Source: JAQBFJ01 sp032123435 (GTDB taxonomy: Bacteria > Verrucomicrobiota > Kiritimatiellia > UBA8416 > JAQBFJ01). From it: a stretch of 20,273 nt of DNA. The stretch covers positions 1 through 20,273 of the forward strand of contig JAQBFJ010000148.1 of NCBI GenBank assembly GCA_032123435.1. Direction: 5' to 3'. A model generated the notes under the pieces. The model was not told the DNA's origin. It did not search any database and worked only from the letters and a program-made list of their open reading frames with translations. Each line of letters starts with the position of its first letter. Position 1 is the first letter of the stretch. The translations under genes were made by a program, and so were the position numbers. This document shows, piece by piece, positions 1 to 7,547 of the stretch.

Positions 1-386
1 CCCTGCGCCAATGCCGCCTGCAAAACTCCGTCATCCTCACCGGCGAAATTCCCGAACGCGACCTTCCTGCCCTTTACTCCGGCGCGGCGCTCTTCATCTT
101 CCCCTCGCTCTACGAAGGCTTCGGCCTGCCCCCGCTCGAAGCCATGGCCTGCGGTACTCCCGTAATTTCTTCCAACGCCGGCTCTCTAACCGAAATACTA
201 GGTTCAGCCGCGGTGTTCGTTGATGAATTCGAGCCTGACCCCTGGGTCACAGCAATTATGAAAATAATCTCCGATACCAGCTTCCGCCAACAGCTCATAA
301 CAAAAGGCATTGAACAGGCATCGAATTATTCATGGACAAAAACCGCGCTCGAAACGTGGCAGATCTACGAGAAGGTGTGCAAATGA
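1..386 (+). CDS. GT4-family glycosyltransferase, C-terminal part (5' end outside window)
   Basis: Only the C-terminal ~127 residues are present, read in the frame starting at base 3. They form the nucleotide-sugar-binding half of a GT-B fold glycosyltransferase (Glycos_transf_1). The signature EGFGLPPLEAMACGTPV holds the EX7E motif that contacts the donor sugar nucleotide in GT4 enzymes, and the end SWTKTALETWQIYEKV is typical of the family. By family this is a cytoplasmic enzyme adding a sugar to a lipid-linked glycan; donor and acceptor cannot be told. Its stop overlaps the next start as ATGA, so the two are co-transcribed and probably translationally coupled. Base composition is uneven: about 63% GC over bases 1-180, then about 48% over 181-360, with the change just after the conserved motif. 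The C-terminus resembles that of the next gene, suggesting tandem duplication. Confidence 0.88.
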   Translation, partial: LRQCRLQNSVILTGEIPERDLPALYSGAALFIFPSLYEGFGLPPLEAMACGTPVISSNAGSLTEILGSAAVFVDEFEPDPWVTAIMKIISDTSFRQQLITKGIEQASNYSWTKTALETWQIYEKVCK

Positions 387-1528
387 ATATCACAATAGAC
401 GCCAGATGGATATTCAAGGAGATTTCGGGCGTGGGAATATATACAAGAGAACTGATACGGCATTTGGCCGCCTTGGATAAGGTTAATCGCTATACTCTAT
501 TATTTAGCGACGCGTCGATCCTCAAGAACACCATATCCGAAACCAACATAATTTCATCGCCCAATTTTTCGGCACACCTTCTTCCTTATGGTGTCTTCTC
601 ACCATCCAATCAGTTGCTTATGCCCGGCTTGCTGAAGCGACAGGGAACGCACATATATCACTCGACGAACTACATGATTCCTTTTCTCGCCTTTCCAAGA
701 AGAAGAGCGGGACAAATAAGATGCGTAACAACAGTACACGACGTGATACCGATGATATTCCCTCATCACGCGCCAAAATCAAAAAAGAGTAGACTCTACC
801 CAATCTACCGCAGACTGATGCTGGAAGTTGGTGCGCGATCAGACATTATCACCACGGACAGCAACGCGTCCAGAAATGACATCATATCACATCTCCACAT
901 CCCTGATTCCGAAACTAAAAAAGTTAGAACAATATACTGCGGTGTTTCCAGTCAATTCCGCCCGCCGGAAACAAGAAACTATGATACTCCCACAAAGACA
1001 ATCCTGTATGTCGGAAGAAGCGACCCGTACAAGAATCTTTCCGGCCTTATCAAGGCTTACGCGAAGGCGAAAAGCCTGACCAACATCCCGCTGAAATTAC
1101 GGATCATCGGGCCGCCAGACAAACGTTACCCGGAGCCAATGCAAACAGCCGAAAAACTTGGCGTAAAAGATTCCATAGAATGGACGGGGTATATGCAGGA
1201 CAGTAGTCCGGTTTCAGCGTATCAGCAGGCAGATCTTCTGGTGCACCTTTCCATGTATGAAGGATTCGGCCTGCAGGTCGCTGAAGCAATGGCCTGCGGC
1301 ACTCCTGTATTATGCAGTAATGCCGCATCGCTTCCTGAAGTCGCGGGTAATGCCGCCATTTTGGTGGATTACAACGATACAGACGGTATAGCATCAAAAA
1401 TGGTCGAAATTCTGAGCAAGCCGGAACTTGCCCGTGAAATGTCAGCAAAAGGACTGGAACAGGCAAAAAAATTCACATGGCATCAGACAGCTAAAGAAAC
1501 TCTTGAAATATATGAACAGCTTTCCTGA
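383..1528 (+). CDS. GT4-family glycosyltransferase (surface polysaccharide assembly)
   Basis: A full-length GT-B glycosyltransferase of 381 residues. I start it at ATG 383, which overlaps the previous stop (ATGA) and has GAGAAGG seven bases upstream; the frame stays open further upstream but that part is not family-like. The N-terminal acceptor domain begins MNITIDARWIFKEISGVGIY, a typical opening of mannosyltransferase-like GT4 enzymes that use a GVGIYT loop. HDVIPMIFP lies mid-domain. The donor domain has TILYVGRSDPYKNLSGL at about residue 210 and the EX7E pair E293/E301 in EGFGLQVAEAMACGTPV. It transfers a sugar from a nucleotide or lipid-linked donor in the cytoplasm; the sugar is unknown. 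It is the middle gene of three overlapping glycosyltransferases, an arrangement usual in O-antigen or exopolysaccharide clusters. Confidence 0.93.
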   Translation: MNITIDARWIFKEISGVGIYTRELIRHLAALDKVNRYTLLFSDASILKNTISETNIISSPNFSAHLLPYGVFSPSNQLLMPGLLKRQGTHIYHSTNYMIPFLAFPRRRAGQIRCVTTVHDVIPMIFPHHAPKSKKSRLYPIYRRLMLEVGARSDIITTDSNASRNDIISHLHIPDSETKKVRTIYCGVSSQFRPPETRNYDTPTKTILYVGRSDPYKNLSGLIKAYAKAKSLTNIPLKLRIIGPPDKRYPEPMQTAEKLGVKDSIEWTGYMQDSSPVSAYQQADLLVHLSMYEGFGLQVAEAMACGTPVLCSNAASLPEVAGNAAILVDYNDTDGIASKMVEILSKPELAREMSAKGLEQAKKFTWHQTAKETLEIYEQLS

Positions 1529-2615
1529 AAAATGGCGTAAATTAAATGTGGTGCTCAGTCATGACTGGTTGACCGGCATGCGCGGCGGAGAACGAGTCCT
1601 TGAAATCCTGTGTGAAGGATTTCCATCTGCGCCTGTTTTCACGCTTATTCATAATCATGCCGCTATATCCGAAATTATAAATTCACACGACATTCATACA
1701 TCATGGCTTCAGAATGTTCCGGGTATATTGAAATATTATCGATACTTTCTTCCTTTTTTTCCCCACGCCGTTAGTCAAATGCACGCTCCGCAAGCTGATC
1801 TCATGATAAGCACAAGCCATTGCACCGCTAAAGCGGTGCGCGTGAAACCGGAAACCAAACATATATGTTATTGCTTTACACCAATGCGTTATGCCTGGGT
1901 GTTTTATGACGAATACTTCGGCCATAACCCGATCAAAGCAGTTATTGCCAAACCGTTCCTTAAGGCATTACAAACGTGGGATCGAAAAACATCCGCACGC
2001 GTCGATCGTTTCGTGGCCATAAGTAAACATGTCCAAACCCGTATAAAAACTTTTTACGGACGTGAATCGGACATTGTTTATCCGCCCATAGATACCAGCC
2101 GTTTCTCCATATCCGATAAACACGAAAATTTCGACCTTATCGTTTCCGCCCTCGTACCATACAAGCGGATTGATCTGGCGGTAAAAGCATACTCACGATC
2201 AGGCACCCGCTTGAAAATCGTCGGAACCGGCGGCGAACTGGAAAAACTGCGCGCCATTGCAGCACCCAATATAGAATTTCTCGGCTGGCAATCAGACGAT
2301 AAAATCACCAGCCTGTACCGCAACTGCAGAATGCTTATCTTTCCCGGCGAAGAAGATTTCGGACTTGTACCGCTTGAAGCACAGGCATGCGGCAAACCTG
2401 TTGTGGCTTACGGCAAGGGCGGCGCGCTTGAAAGCGTTATCGCGAACACATCAGGAATATTCTTTGAGGAACAGACCGAACAATGTCTTCTGACTGCCGT
2501 GGATAAATGCGCTTCAATCAAGTGGGACCCGTCCGTTATCCGCGCGCATGCCGAAAAGTTCGGCATCACGAACTTCATTCAAGGCATGACCGATGTAATA
2601 GAAAAAACCCTCTAA
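1512..2615 (+). CDS. GT4-family glycosyltransferase, WbaZ-like (putative mannosyltransferase)
   Basis: A 367-residue GT-B glycosyltransferase. ATG 1512 places it 17 bases inside the previous gene; a GTG at 1548, nearer the conserved VVLSHDWLTGMRGGERVLE, is an alternative start, and neither has a strong Shine-Dalgarno. The GGER loop, the ISTSHCTAKAV segment, the CYCFTPMRYAWVFYDEYF segment and YPPIDTSRF resemble the WbaZ-like GT4 subfamily known from O-antigen mannosyltransferases. The donor-site EX7E is EDFGLVPLE (E281/E289). A mannosyl donor is inference from family resemblance only. This is the last gene of the leftward cluster: the downstream DNA is a repeat-rich spacer with a strong hairpin, and the next gene is convergent. 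Confidence 0.92.
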   Translation: MNSFPEKWRKLNVVLSHDWLTGMRGGERVLEILCEGFPSAPVFTLIHNHAAISEIINSHDIHTSWLQNVPGILKYYRYFLPFFPHAVSQMHAPQADLMISTSHCTAKAVRVKPETKHICYCFTPMRYAWVFYDEYFGHNPIKAVIAKPFLKALQTWDRKTSARVDRFVAISKHVQTRIKTFYGRESDIVYPPIDTSRFSISDKHENFDLIVSALVPYKRIDLAVKAYSRSGTRLKIVGTGGELEKLRAIAAPNIEFLGWQSDDKITSLYRNCRMLIFPGEEDFGLVPLEAQACGKPVVAYGKGGALESVIANTSGIFFEEQTEQCLLTAVDKCASIKWDPSVIRAHAEKFGITNFIQGMTDVIEKTL

Positions 2616-2626
2616 ACTCCGTGGTA
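2615..2626. repeat. Direct repeat copy 1, AACTCCGTGGTA
   Basis: The 12-mer AACTCCGTGGTA here overlaps the stop codon of the preceding glycosyltransferase and recurs exactly at 2804-2815. On the other strand it is TACCACGGAGTT, the core of a dispersed intergenic repeat. Confidence 0.75.
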
Positions 2627-2695
2627 AATATCTTTCTTCTTACCACCCGGCGTCCCCGCCTCGAGTGCCCGGAGACAATAACACCCTTACGGGTT

Positions 2696-2738
2696 GTTGA
2701 TTTAATTTTTGAAACATTTGTTTCTAAATTAAATCAAC
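2696..2738. terminator. Perfect 13-bp stem hairpin, likely bidirectional terminator
   Basis: GTTGATTTAATTT (2696-2708) pairs perfectly with AAATTAAATCAAC (2726-2738). The 17-base interior carries a second stem, GAAAC with GTTTC, around an ATTT loop. It sits between two convergent genes, where a shared terminator is expected. The plus-strand tail is pyrimidine-rich (CTCTCTTCTCTTC) rather than a pure T run, and the minus-strand tail is not T-rich. It could therefore be a weak terminator, an mRNA 3'-end stabiliser or part of a repeat element. Confidence 0.6.
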
Positions 2739-2765
2739 TCTCTTCTCTTCTTTCTCCTCCGCCTG

Positions 2766-2793
2766 CCCTTCGTAGCTTATCAGCGAAGTAGGG
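2766..2793. repeat. CTTCGTAGC...GCGAAG intergenic inverted repeat
   Basis: CTTCG (2768-2772) and CGAAG (2784-2788) form a short hairpin inside CCC...GGG flanks. The string CCTTCGTAGCTT-CAGCGAAGTAGG is of a type I recall as a recurring intergenic element in many uncultivated bacterial genomes. Family membership is from memory and not checked. Confidence 0.5.
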
Positions 2794-2803
2794 TGCCTCC
2801 GTG

Positions 2804-2815
2804 AACTCCGTGGTA
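2804..2815. repeat. Direct repeat copy 2, AACTCCGTGGTA
   Basis: Exact second copy of the 12-mer at 2615-2626. Here it is extended to CTCCGTGAACTCCGTGGTA, the fuller form of the dispersed repeat, and lies 17 bases from the thrB stop codon. Confidence 0.75.
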
Positions 2816-2832
2816 CGACTTTCCCCTTTTCC

Positions 2833-3759
2833 TCAACGTACAATCCTGGTTCCTACCGGATCGACACCTGTTATCAAGCTGGAAGAAACAACACCATGCT
2901 GTTTGAAAACCCTTACCATCGCGTCTTCAATTGTGCGTGCTTTGCGCATGCTGTTGGTAATCGCGAACACCGTTGGACCTGACCCCGAAATAGCCATACC
3001 GTCAGCACCAGCCGCCAGAGCAACTTCTTTGACCTGCTTGAACCCTTTAATCAACTTTGCCCTTACAGGTTCAATCACAACATCCTGAAGGCTTCTGGCG
3101 AATAGTCCGTAGTTATTTCCCGCGAACGCCGCCGCGATAAGACAGGAATTCGCCATGTTACTTACAAAGTCTTCCATTTTAACGTGCTTCGGCAGTATCC
3201 GCCTGGCATCCCTCGTTAATATTCTTATATCAGGCATCACAAGCACCATCTTCATTTTGTCAATTGAACCTATCCTCGTAACATCAAGCGGAACACATGA
3301 TCTGGTAACTGTAGCGCCGCCCAACAGCGCGGGCGCGGTGTTGTCGGCAAAAAAACCGCCAGACACCACCTCTTCAGCCTTGGTAGCCGGCAGAATCAAA
3401 TCCTCCTTGCTCAAACTGTTCCCGTAAAGAGCATTAGCGGCAAAAGCGCCCGCCGCGGCAGACGCGGCACTGGAACCAAGCCCAGAACCAGCCGGTATAC
3501 CTTTGTGCAGATTCATTTCAATACCGCCTTTTACACCGAGAATATTCAGCACTTCAGCCGCGGCTATGCCGGCAGTATTCTTGCGCGAATCACTGCCAAC
3601 AGAATTATCTCCGGTAACAGAAGCGATTTTCACACCACCACGCCTGGTCCGTCTTGCCGTGACAGTATCGCCAATGCCCTTCACGGCCAGTCCAAGCACG
3701 TCAAAGCCAGGTCCGATATTACCTATCGTTGCCGGCGCGAAAACCTTCGTCCATTTCAT
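2833..3759 (-). CDS. thrB: Homoserine kinase
   Basis: A GHMP-family kinase of 308 residues that phosphorylates L-homoserine with ATP to O-phospho-L-homoserine in the cytoplasm, the substrate of the ThrC encoded just upstream. I start it at MKWTKVFAPATIGNIGPGFD because AAGGTGG lies five bases before that ATG; the in-frame ATG nine codons earlier is less likely. The N-terminal FAPATIGNIGPGFDVLGLA motif is diagnostic of homoserine kinases among GHMP kinases. The glycine/serine-rich ATP loop is IPAGSGLGSSAAS (about residues 88-100), and the C-terminal GHMP motif is GADGMAISGSGPTVFAI. Length matches bacterial ThrB (about 300-315). Forty bases separate it from the thrC stop, so both probably lie on one transcript. 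Confidence 0.95.
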   Translation of the reverse strand: MKWTKVFAPATIGNIGPGFDVLGLAVKGIGDTVTARRTRRGGVKIASVTGDNSVGSDSRKNTAGIAAAEVLNILGVKGGIEMNLHKGIPAGSGLGSSAASAAAGAFAANALYGNSLSKEDLILPATKAEEVVSGGFFADNTAPALLGGATVTRSCVPLDVTRIGSIDKMKMVLVMPDIRILTRDARRILPKHVKMEDFVSNMANSCLIAAAFAGNNYGLFARSLQDVVIEPVRAKLIKGFKQVKEVALAAGADGMAISGSGPTVFAITNSMRKARTIEDAMVRVFKQHGVVSSSLITGVDPVGTRIVR

Positions 3760-3799
3760 TAAAACCACCTTCCCCAATGCCAACACATCAACACAATGT

Positions 3800-5176
3800 T
3801 TATTTCAAAAGTGTTTCCAAAAGATATTTCTTGAAACCGTCATAGTCCTTGCCGATATGGTCACACTGGCCCTTCTTCGTGAGCACATCCCGCATATGAT
3901 CCGAAAAAAACGGCTCGACGCCAAGCTCTCTTTTTATCAGATCGGCAAATTTGCCCGGAGCCGCGGTTTCCAGACAAATGGATTTCCTGCCGGCGCGATC
4001 CAATCGCGACAATGCCGCAAACCCGACAGCGCCATGCGGCTCAATTATACTGTCATACCGCCTATACACTTCATTTATAGTCGCCAACGTTTCCTCATCA
4101 CTTATTGAAATGGAATATAAATGCCTGCGCATCTCATCAACATCCGGAACACTGTGAACAATTCCTTCCTTATCAATATGTCCGCCATACAGATTAAAAT
4201 ATCTGGCAAGATTACTTGGATTCCCGACATTCATCGCATTCGACAGACAAGCACGGGCAGGATCAACTTTTCTATAAGCACCACTCTTAAGAAACTCAGG
4301 GAATTCATCGTTGGCATTGGTAGCAATAACAAGTCTTTCCACCGGCAATCCCATTCTCCTGGCAAACTCACAACCCAGCGAGTTGCCAAAATTTCCTGAT
4401 GGAACAGAAAAAATCACCGGTTCAAAATTTTCCGCTATATTCGCGTAAGCGTAAAAATAATAGACGATCTGCGGCAGAATCCTGCCTATGTTAATCGAAT
4501 TGGCCGAGGTCAAATTCAACCCCGCCAGATCCGGATCAGAAAACGCCTGTTTAACAAGCCTTTGACAGTCATCGAATTTTCCGTCAACAGCCGCCGATCT
4601 GACATTGGCGCCAATAGTGTCCAACTGCTGTCTCTGAATACTGCTGACTTCATCTCTGGGATAAATAATACGGACATCAAACCCCTCAAGTTCACGGTAG
4701 GCCTCACCTATCGCACTCCCGGTATCTCCTGAAGTGGCAACCAATATAGTTGTTTTGCCGCATGCCGGCTTCAGACACTTCATCAGCTCCGCCATCATGC
4801 GCGCCGCAAAATCCTTGAATGAAGCCGTCGGCCCTTGGTCAAGCCGCAACAGGAACGTTTCTTCATCCAGCTTTTCAATGGGAACGTCAAAATCATAAAC
4901 GTGTTCTACGATACGAAGCAGGTCGCTGTCATCCACTTCATCGTGAAGAAACAATCGTAAAATGTCATAAGCCACTCTCGAATACGGCTTATCGCGCAAA
5001 CCAAGAATCATATCCCTGTCAATCAACGGCAGACAATCCGGCATGAAAAGCCCTTCATCCGGAGCCTGCCCCATAAACAGGGCATCTCGGAAGCCGACCT
5101 TTTGCAGAGGCCTGCCCGAACCTTCGACAGACGCGTTGGTGCTGTAATAAAGAATACTTTTGTCAGGCACGGGCAT
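3800..5176 (-). CDS. thrC: Threonine synthase
   Basis: A PLP-dependent enzyme of 458 residues converting O-phosphohomoserine and water to threonine and phosphate. The N-terminus has the threonine-synthase pattern (LYYSTN, then VGFRDALFMGQAPDEGLFMP). The PLP Schiff-base lysine is K121 in GPTASFKDFAARM. VATSGDTGSAIGEAYR is the phosphate-binding loop, and PSGNFGNSLGCEFARRMG is conserved downstream. Length and pattern fit the longer, E. coli/yeast-type class. The start has AAGGTGAG a few bases upstream. It is the first gene of a thrC-thrB operon; thrA/hom is not in the window. Its upstream region is shared with the divergent CotH-type gene, and I could not pick a convincing promoter for it or see a leader peptide rich in Thr/Ile codons. 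Confidence 0.96.
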   Translation of the reverse strand: MPVPDKSILYYSTNASVEGSGRPLQKVGFRDALFMGQAPDEGLFMPDCLPLIDRDMILGLRDKPYSRVAYDILRLFLHDEVDDSDLLRIVEHVYDFDVPIEKLDEETFLLRLDQGPTASFKDFAARMMAELMKCLKPACGKTTILVATSGDTGSAIGEAYRELEGFDVRIIYPRDEVSSIQRQQLDTIGANVRSAAVDGKFDDCQRLVKQAFSDPDLAGLNLTSANSINIGRILPQIVYYFYAYANIAENFEPVIFSVPSGNFGNSLGCEFARRMGLPVERLVIATNANDEFPEFLKSGAYRKVDPARACLSNAMNVGNPSNLARYFNLYGGHIDKEGIVHSVPDVDEMRRHLYSISISDEETLATINEVYRRYDSIIEPHGAVGFAALSRLDRAGRKSICLETAAPGKFADLIKRELGVEPFFSDHMRDVLTKKGQCDHIGKDYDGFKKYLLETLLK

Positions 5177-5311
5177 TTCTCACCTTTCGAATCACAAGAC
5201 AATCAATGGATATTCCGCATCTTGCTTTCTTAGTTTCATTAGAACCCAAACACAAGAAAAAACATAGAACCCTAATGTTTCACGCGCTGTGCCGCAATAA
5301 TAAGGTTACCC

Positions 5312-5338
5312 AGACATTTGAAACCGGCTGCAATGTCT
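5312..5338. promoter_or_regulatory. Inverted repeat directly upstream of a promoter (possible operator)
   Basis: AGACATT (5312-5318) and AATGTCT (5332-5338) form a perfect 7-bp inverted repeat with a 13-base centre. It ends two bases before the proposed -35 box of the CotH-type gene. Spacing and position suit a dimeric regulator, but a chance hairpin is possible. Confidence 0.3.
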
Positions 5339-5340
5339 TC

Positions 5341-5370
5341 TTGAGTTTTGACCTTTTAATTGACTATAAT
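5341..5370 (+). promoter_or_regulatory. Sigma70-like promoter for the LTD/CotH gene
   Basis: TTGAGT (5341-5346), an 18-base spacer and a perfect TATAAT (5365-5370). Transcription would start near 5377, about a dozen bases before ATG 5389. This supports 5389 as the true start over the longer open frame that begins at 5206. Confidence 0.5.
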
Positions 5371-5388
5371 AACCGTGCGGAATGCATT

Positions 5389-7083
5389 ATGCAGTCATCT
5401 TATAAAAATCCAATTTGTATAATTCTTGCGGCTATCGTGATTACTACATGCGCCAGTCACGCGCAGGATGTTGTGATCAACGAGTTCTCAGCGGGCGGTA
5501 ACAGCACATTGCCGGATGAAGATCTTGAATACACTGACTGGATTGAACTCCAGAACATTTCTTCCAACGCAGTAAACCTCAACGGCTGGCATCTGACGGA
5601 CAACGCCGGCATCCTTGACAAGTGGACTTTCCCCAGCACCAATCTGGCATCAGGTACCTTCCTTGTCATATTTGCGTCCAATAAAAATCGCGCTCAATCA
5701 GGCAAGGAGCTCCACACCAACTTCAAACTTGACGCGGATGGCGAATATCTCGGACTTGTCCGGCCGGACGGTGAAGCAATAGAGCATGCATTTGGTCCTC
5801 AATATCCGTCGCAGAAGACGGACATTTCGTTCGGGGCCTGCACGAATGTGTATGGCGGATTTGGGTACTTTACCAATTCGACTCCCGGCTCAAGCAATGG
5901 ACTCGGGTTCATGGAGTTTGTGGCCGACACGAAGTTCGATCCTGATCGCGGCTTCTATACAAACAGTTTTCAGGCATCCATTACCAGCATTACGGAAGAA
6001 GCAACAATTTACTACACGCTGGATGGCAGTGAGCCAACTACAAATAACGCCATCTACACTAACGGGTTCCCTTTGACGATCACCAATACAACTATTTTGC
6101 GGGCGCGCGCGTTCAAGTTTGGTTATCAGCCAACGGATATCGATACGCATACGTACATATTTCTGGGAAAAGTTCTGGAACAGCCTGCTGATCCTGCAGG
6201 ATTCCCGAATAATTGGAATGGAACCGTTGCCGACTACGAGATGGATCCGGAAGTTGTAAACAATCCCGCCTACAGCAACATCATAATAGACGCGCTGTTA
6301 TCTCTTCCAACCATCTCTATTGTGACTCACGTGGACAATTTATTCAGCGCTGCGACCGGTATATACGCGAACCCAGGTGCCGAGGGAGAAGCATGGGAAC
6401 GTCCAGTATCTATTGAATGGATAGATCCGGCGAATGACAAAGATTTCCAGCTTAACGCAGGACTACGCATCTATGGCGGAGCATTCCGCAGTATGGATCT
6501 GTCAAGAAAAAAGACGTTCCGCATACTGTTCAAACAAATGTACGGCGTCGGCAAGTTGGACTTTCCTTTGTTTACTGCAAAAACTGCGATCAACAGTTTT
6601 GATACACTCATTCTTCGTGCCGGTGCTAACGACGGTTATAACAACTGGGGTGGCGCTAATACCCAATACATCATTGATGAGTATATGCGTCACACACAAT
6701 TGGCCATGGGGAAACCGGTGGGGCACGGCAGATTCGTGCATCTGTACCTGAATGGTTTATATTGGGGCCAGTACAATATGGCCGAACGCACACAGCAGTC
6801 GTTCGCAGCCAGATACTTTGGCGGTAATCAGGAGGACTGGGACACGATCAACGCCGGCGAGCCTACCGGCGACAGCCAGATGGATCTATGGAATGAACTG
6901 TTCGCACAGGTTCGTGGCGGGTTAAGCGACAACGTGTCTTACCAGAAGCTTCAAGGAAACAACCCGGACCGCCGCCTGACGATGATGCTGACGGCATGTC
7001 GGACAACTGGGAGATTTCATATTTCGGTGGTACGAATATTTCAAATGGTGGTCCATCCGAGGATTGGGACGAAGACGGCATAG
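5389..7083 (+). pseudogene. Secreted lamin-tail / chitobiase-C / CotH-kinase protein, truncated (frame broken near 6970)
   Basis: ATG 5389 gives an export signal (MQSSYKNPICIILAAIVITTCASHAQ) and a mature protein starting DVVINEFSAGG. Domains in order: lamin-tail (LTD) fold, about residues 27-150 (YTDWIELQN, LNGWHLTDN); a chitobiase/beta-hexosaminidase C-terminal module, about 175-260 (IYYTLDGSEPTTNNAIYTNG); and the first half of a CotH-like kinase domain from about 300 (LPTISIVTHVDNLF, GLRIYGGAFRSMDLSRKKTF, LYLNGLYWGQYNMAERT). After QGNNPD, about residue 527, homology stops and the frame runs through unrelated codons to a stop at 7083. The usual C-terminal tail of such proteins appears immediately in another frame (separate entry). 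The distal CotH half, which should hold the catalytic acidic residues, is absent. I infer an internal deletion plus frameshift; an assembly error is possible. Such proteins are extracellular and of unknown substrate in PVC bacteria. Confidence 0.8.
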
Positions 7084-7382
7084 ACAATGAAAGCGAATAC
7101 ATAGCCGGCACATGTCCGACGAGCGGGAAGAGTTTATTCATGTTATACATAGGCTACACAAACGGGAAGCTGGCGGTTATGTTTCCGGCATTTGAGCCGG
7201 GCACGAATCATTACGGTGGGTATAACAGGCTCTATTCGCTCGAGAACAATACCAATCTGGAACTGGGCGCGTGGACCGGTGTACCCGACTACACGAACAT
7301 TCCTGGCATGGATCAGACGGTAAGTTACACCAACACAGTAAATCCGCAATCCTTCTTCCGGGCACGCGTAAGGCTGGAATAG
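6972..7382 (+). pseudogene. C-terminal tail fragment of the same secreted CotH-type protein, out of frame
   Basis: From about 6978 a second frame reads DDDADGMSDNWEISYFGGTN, then SEDWDEDGIDNESEYIAGTCPTS. This Asp-rich, calcium-binding-like linker (type 3 thrombospondin style) is typically found near the C-terminus of secreted PVC and planctomycete proteins. A compact beta-rich end follows (NRLYSLENNTNLELGAWTGV ... FFRARVRLE), like the terminal module of such proteins that scores as 'DWxxDG..EYxAGTxP'. ATG 6996 lies inside the conserved motif and has no Shine-Dalgarno, so this is unlikely to be a free-standing gene. It is best read as the 3' end of the gene starting at 5389, joined to it by a deletion that also shifted the frame. 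Confidence 0.75.
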
Positions 7383-7405
7383 CAACCTCCCCGCCACAGG
7401 TGGTA

Positions 7406-7461
7406 AATCTGCAATCTGCAATCTGCAATCTGTAATCTGTAATCTGCGATCTGCGATCTGT
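7406..7461. repeat. Heptanucleotide tandem repeat, (AATCTGY)n, eight units
   Basis: Eight contiguous 7-mers: three AATCTGC, two AATCTGT, one AATCTGC, one GATCTGC, one GATCTGT, then a degenerate AATACAG. The unit length is not a multiple of three, and the tract lies 24 bases beyond the CotH-type gene's end, so it is non-coding. When read through on the minus strand it yields spurious peptides of the LQIADCRLQIADC kind, commonly mis-annotated in PVC and other metagenomic genomes. Confidence 0.9.
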
Positions 7462-7547
7462 AATACAGGCAAAGCCCGGGGCTCTTCATGGTCAAAACGC
7501 TCTCTCACGGGCGGAAGAACAAGGGGATAACTTTTTACATAGAACAC

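Larger units (their letters stand above)
2616..2832. other. Convergent intergenic spacer rich in repeats and hairpins
   Basis: This spacer between the last glycosyltransferase and thrB has no credible gene. It holds a small hairpin (GTGGTAA 2621-2627 with TTACCAC 2640-2646), an imperfect hairpin around CCCTTACGGG (about 2676-2700), a long hairpin at 2696-2738, a CTTCG/CGAAG inverted repeat at 2768-2788, and two copies of AACTCCGTGGTA at its edges. Read on the minus strand, the right edge gives TACCACGGAGTTCACGGAG, a sequence I recognise as a widespread intergenic repeat of PVC and other environmental bacteria. Confidence 0.7.

Noticed and set aside
3503..4108. A 201-residue open frame on the plus strand opposite thrB/thrC
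   Set aside because: It lies antisense across the end of thrC, the 40-base gap and the start of thrB, has no recognisable domain, and its composition is that of reversed coding sequence.
5206..5388. Upstream extension of the CotH frame to an ATG at 5206
   Set aside because: The extra 61 codons have no signal-peptide character and cover a near-consensus promoter. The signal peptide starts at 5389.
5177..5388. A threonine-type attenuator leader upstream of thrC
   Set aside because: No short frame with Thr/Ile codon runs and no terminator/antiterminator pair is visible on the minus strand.
7406..7461. Possible CRISPR array
   Set aside because: The units are 7 bases with no spacers, and there are no cas genes nearby.
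7473..7483. AGCCCGGGGCT palindrome after the heptamer array as a terminator
   Set aside because: The arms are five bases with a one-base centre and no T run follows.
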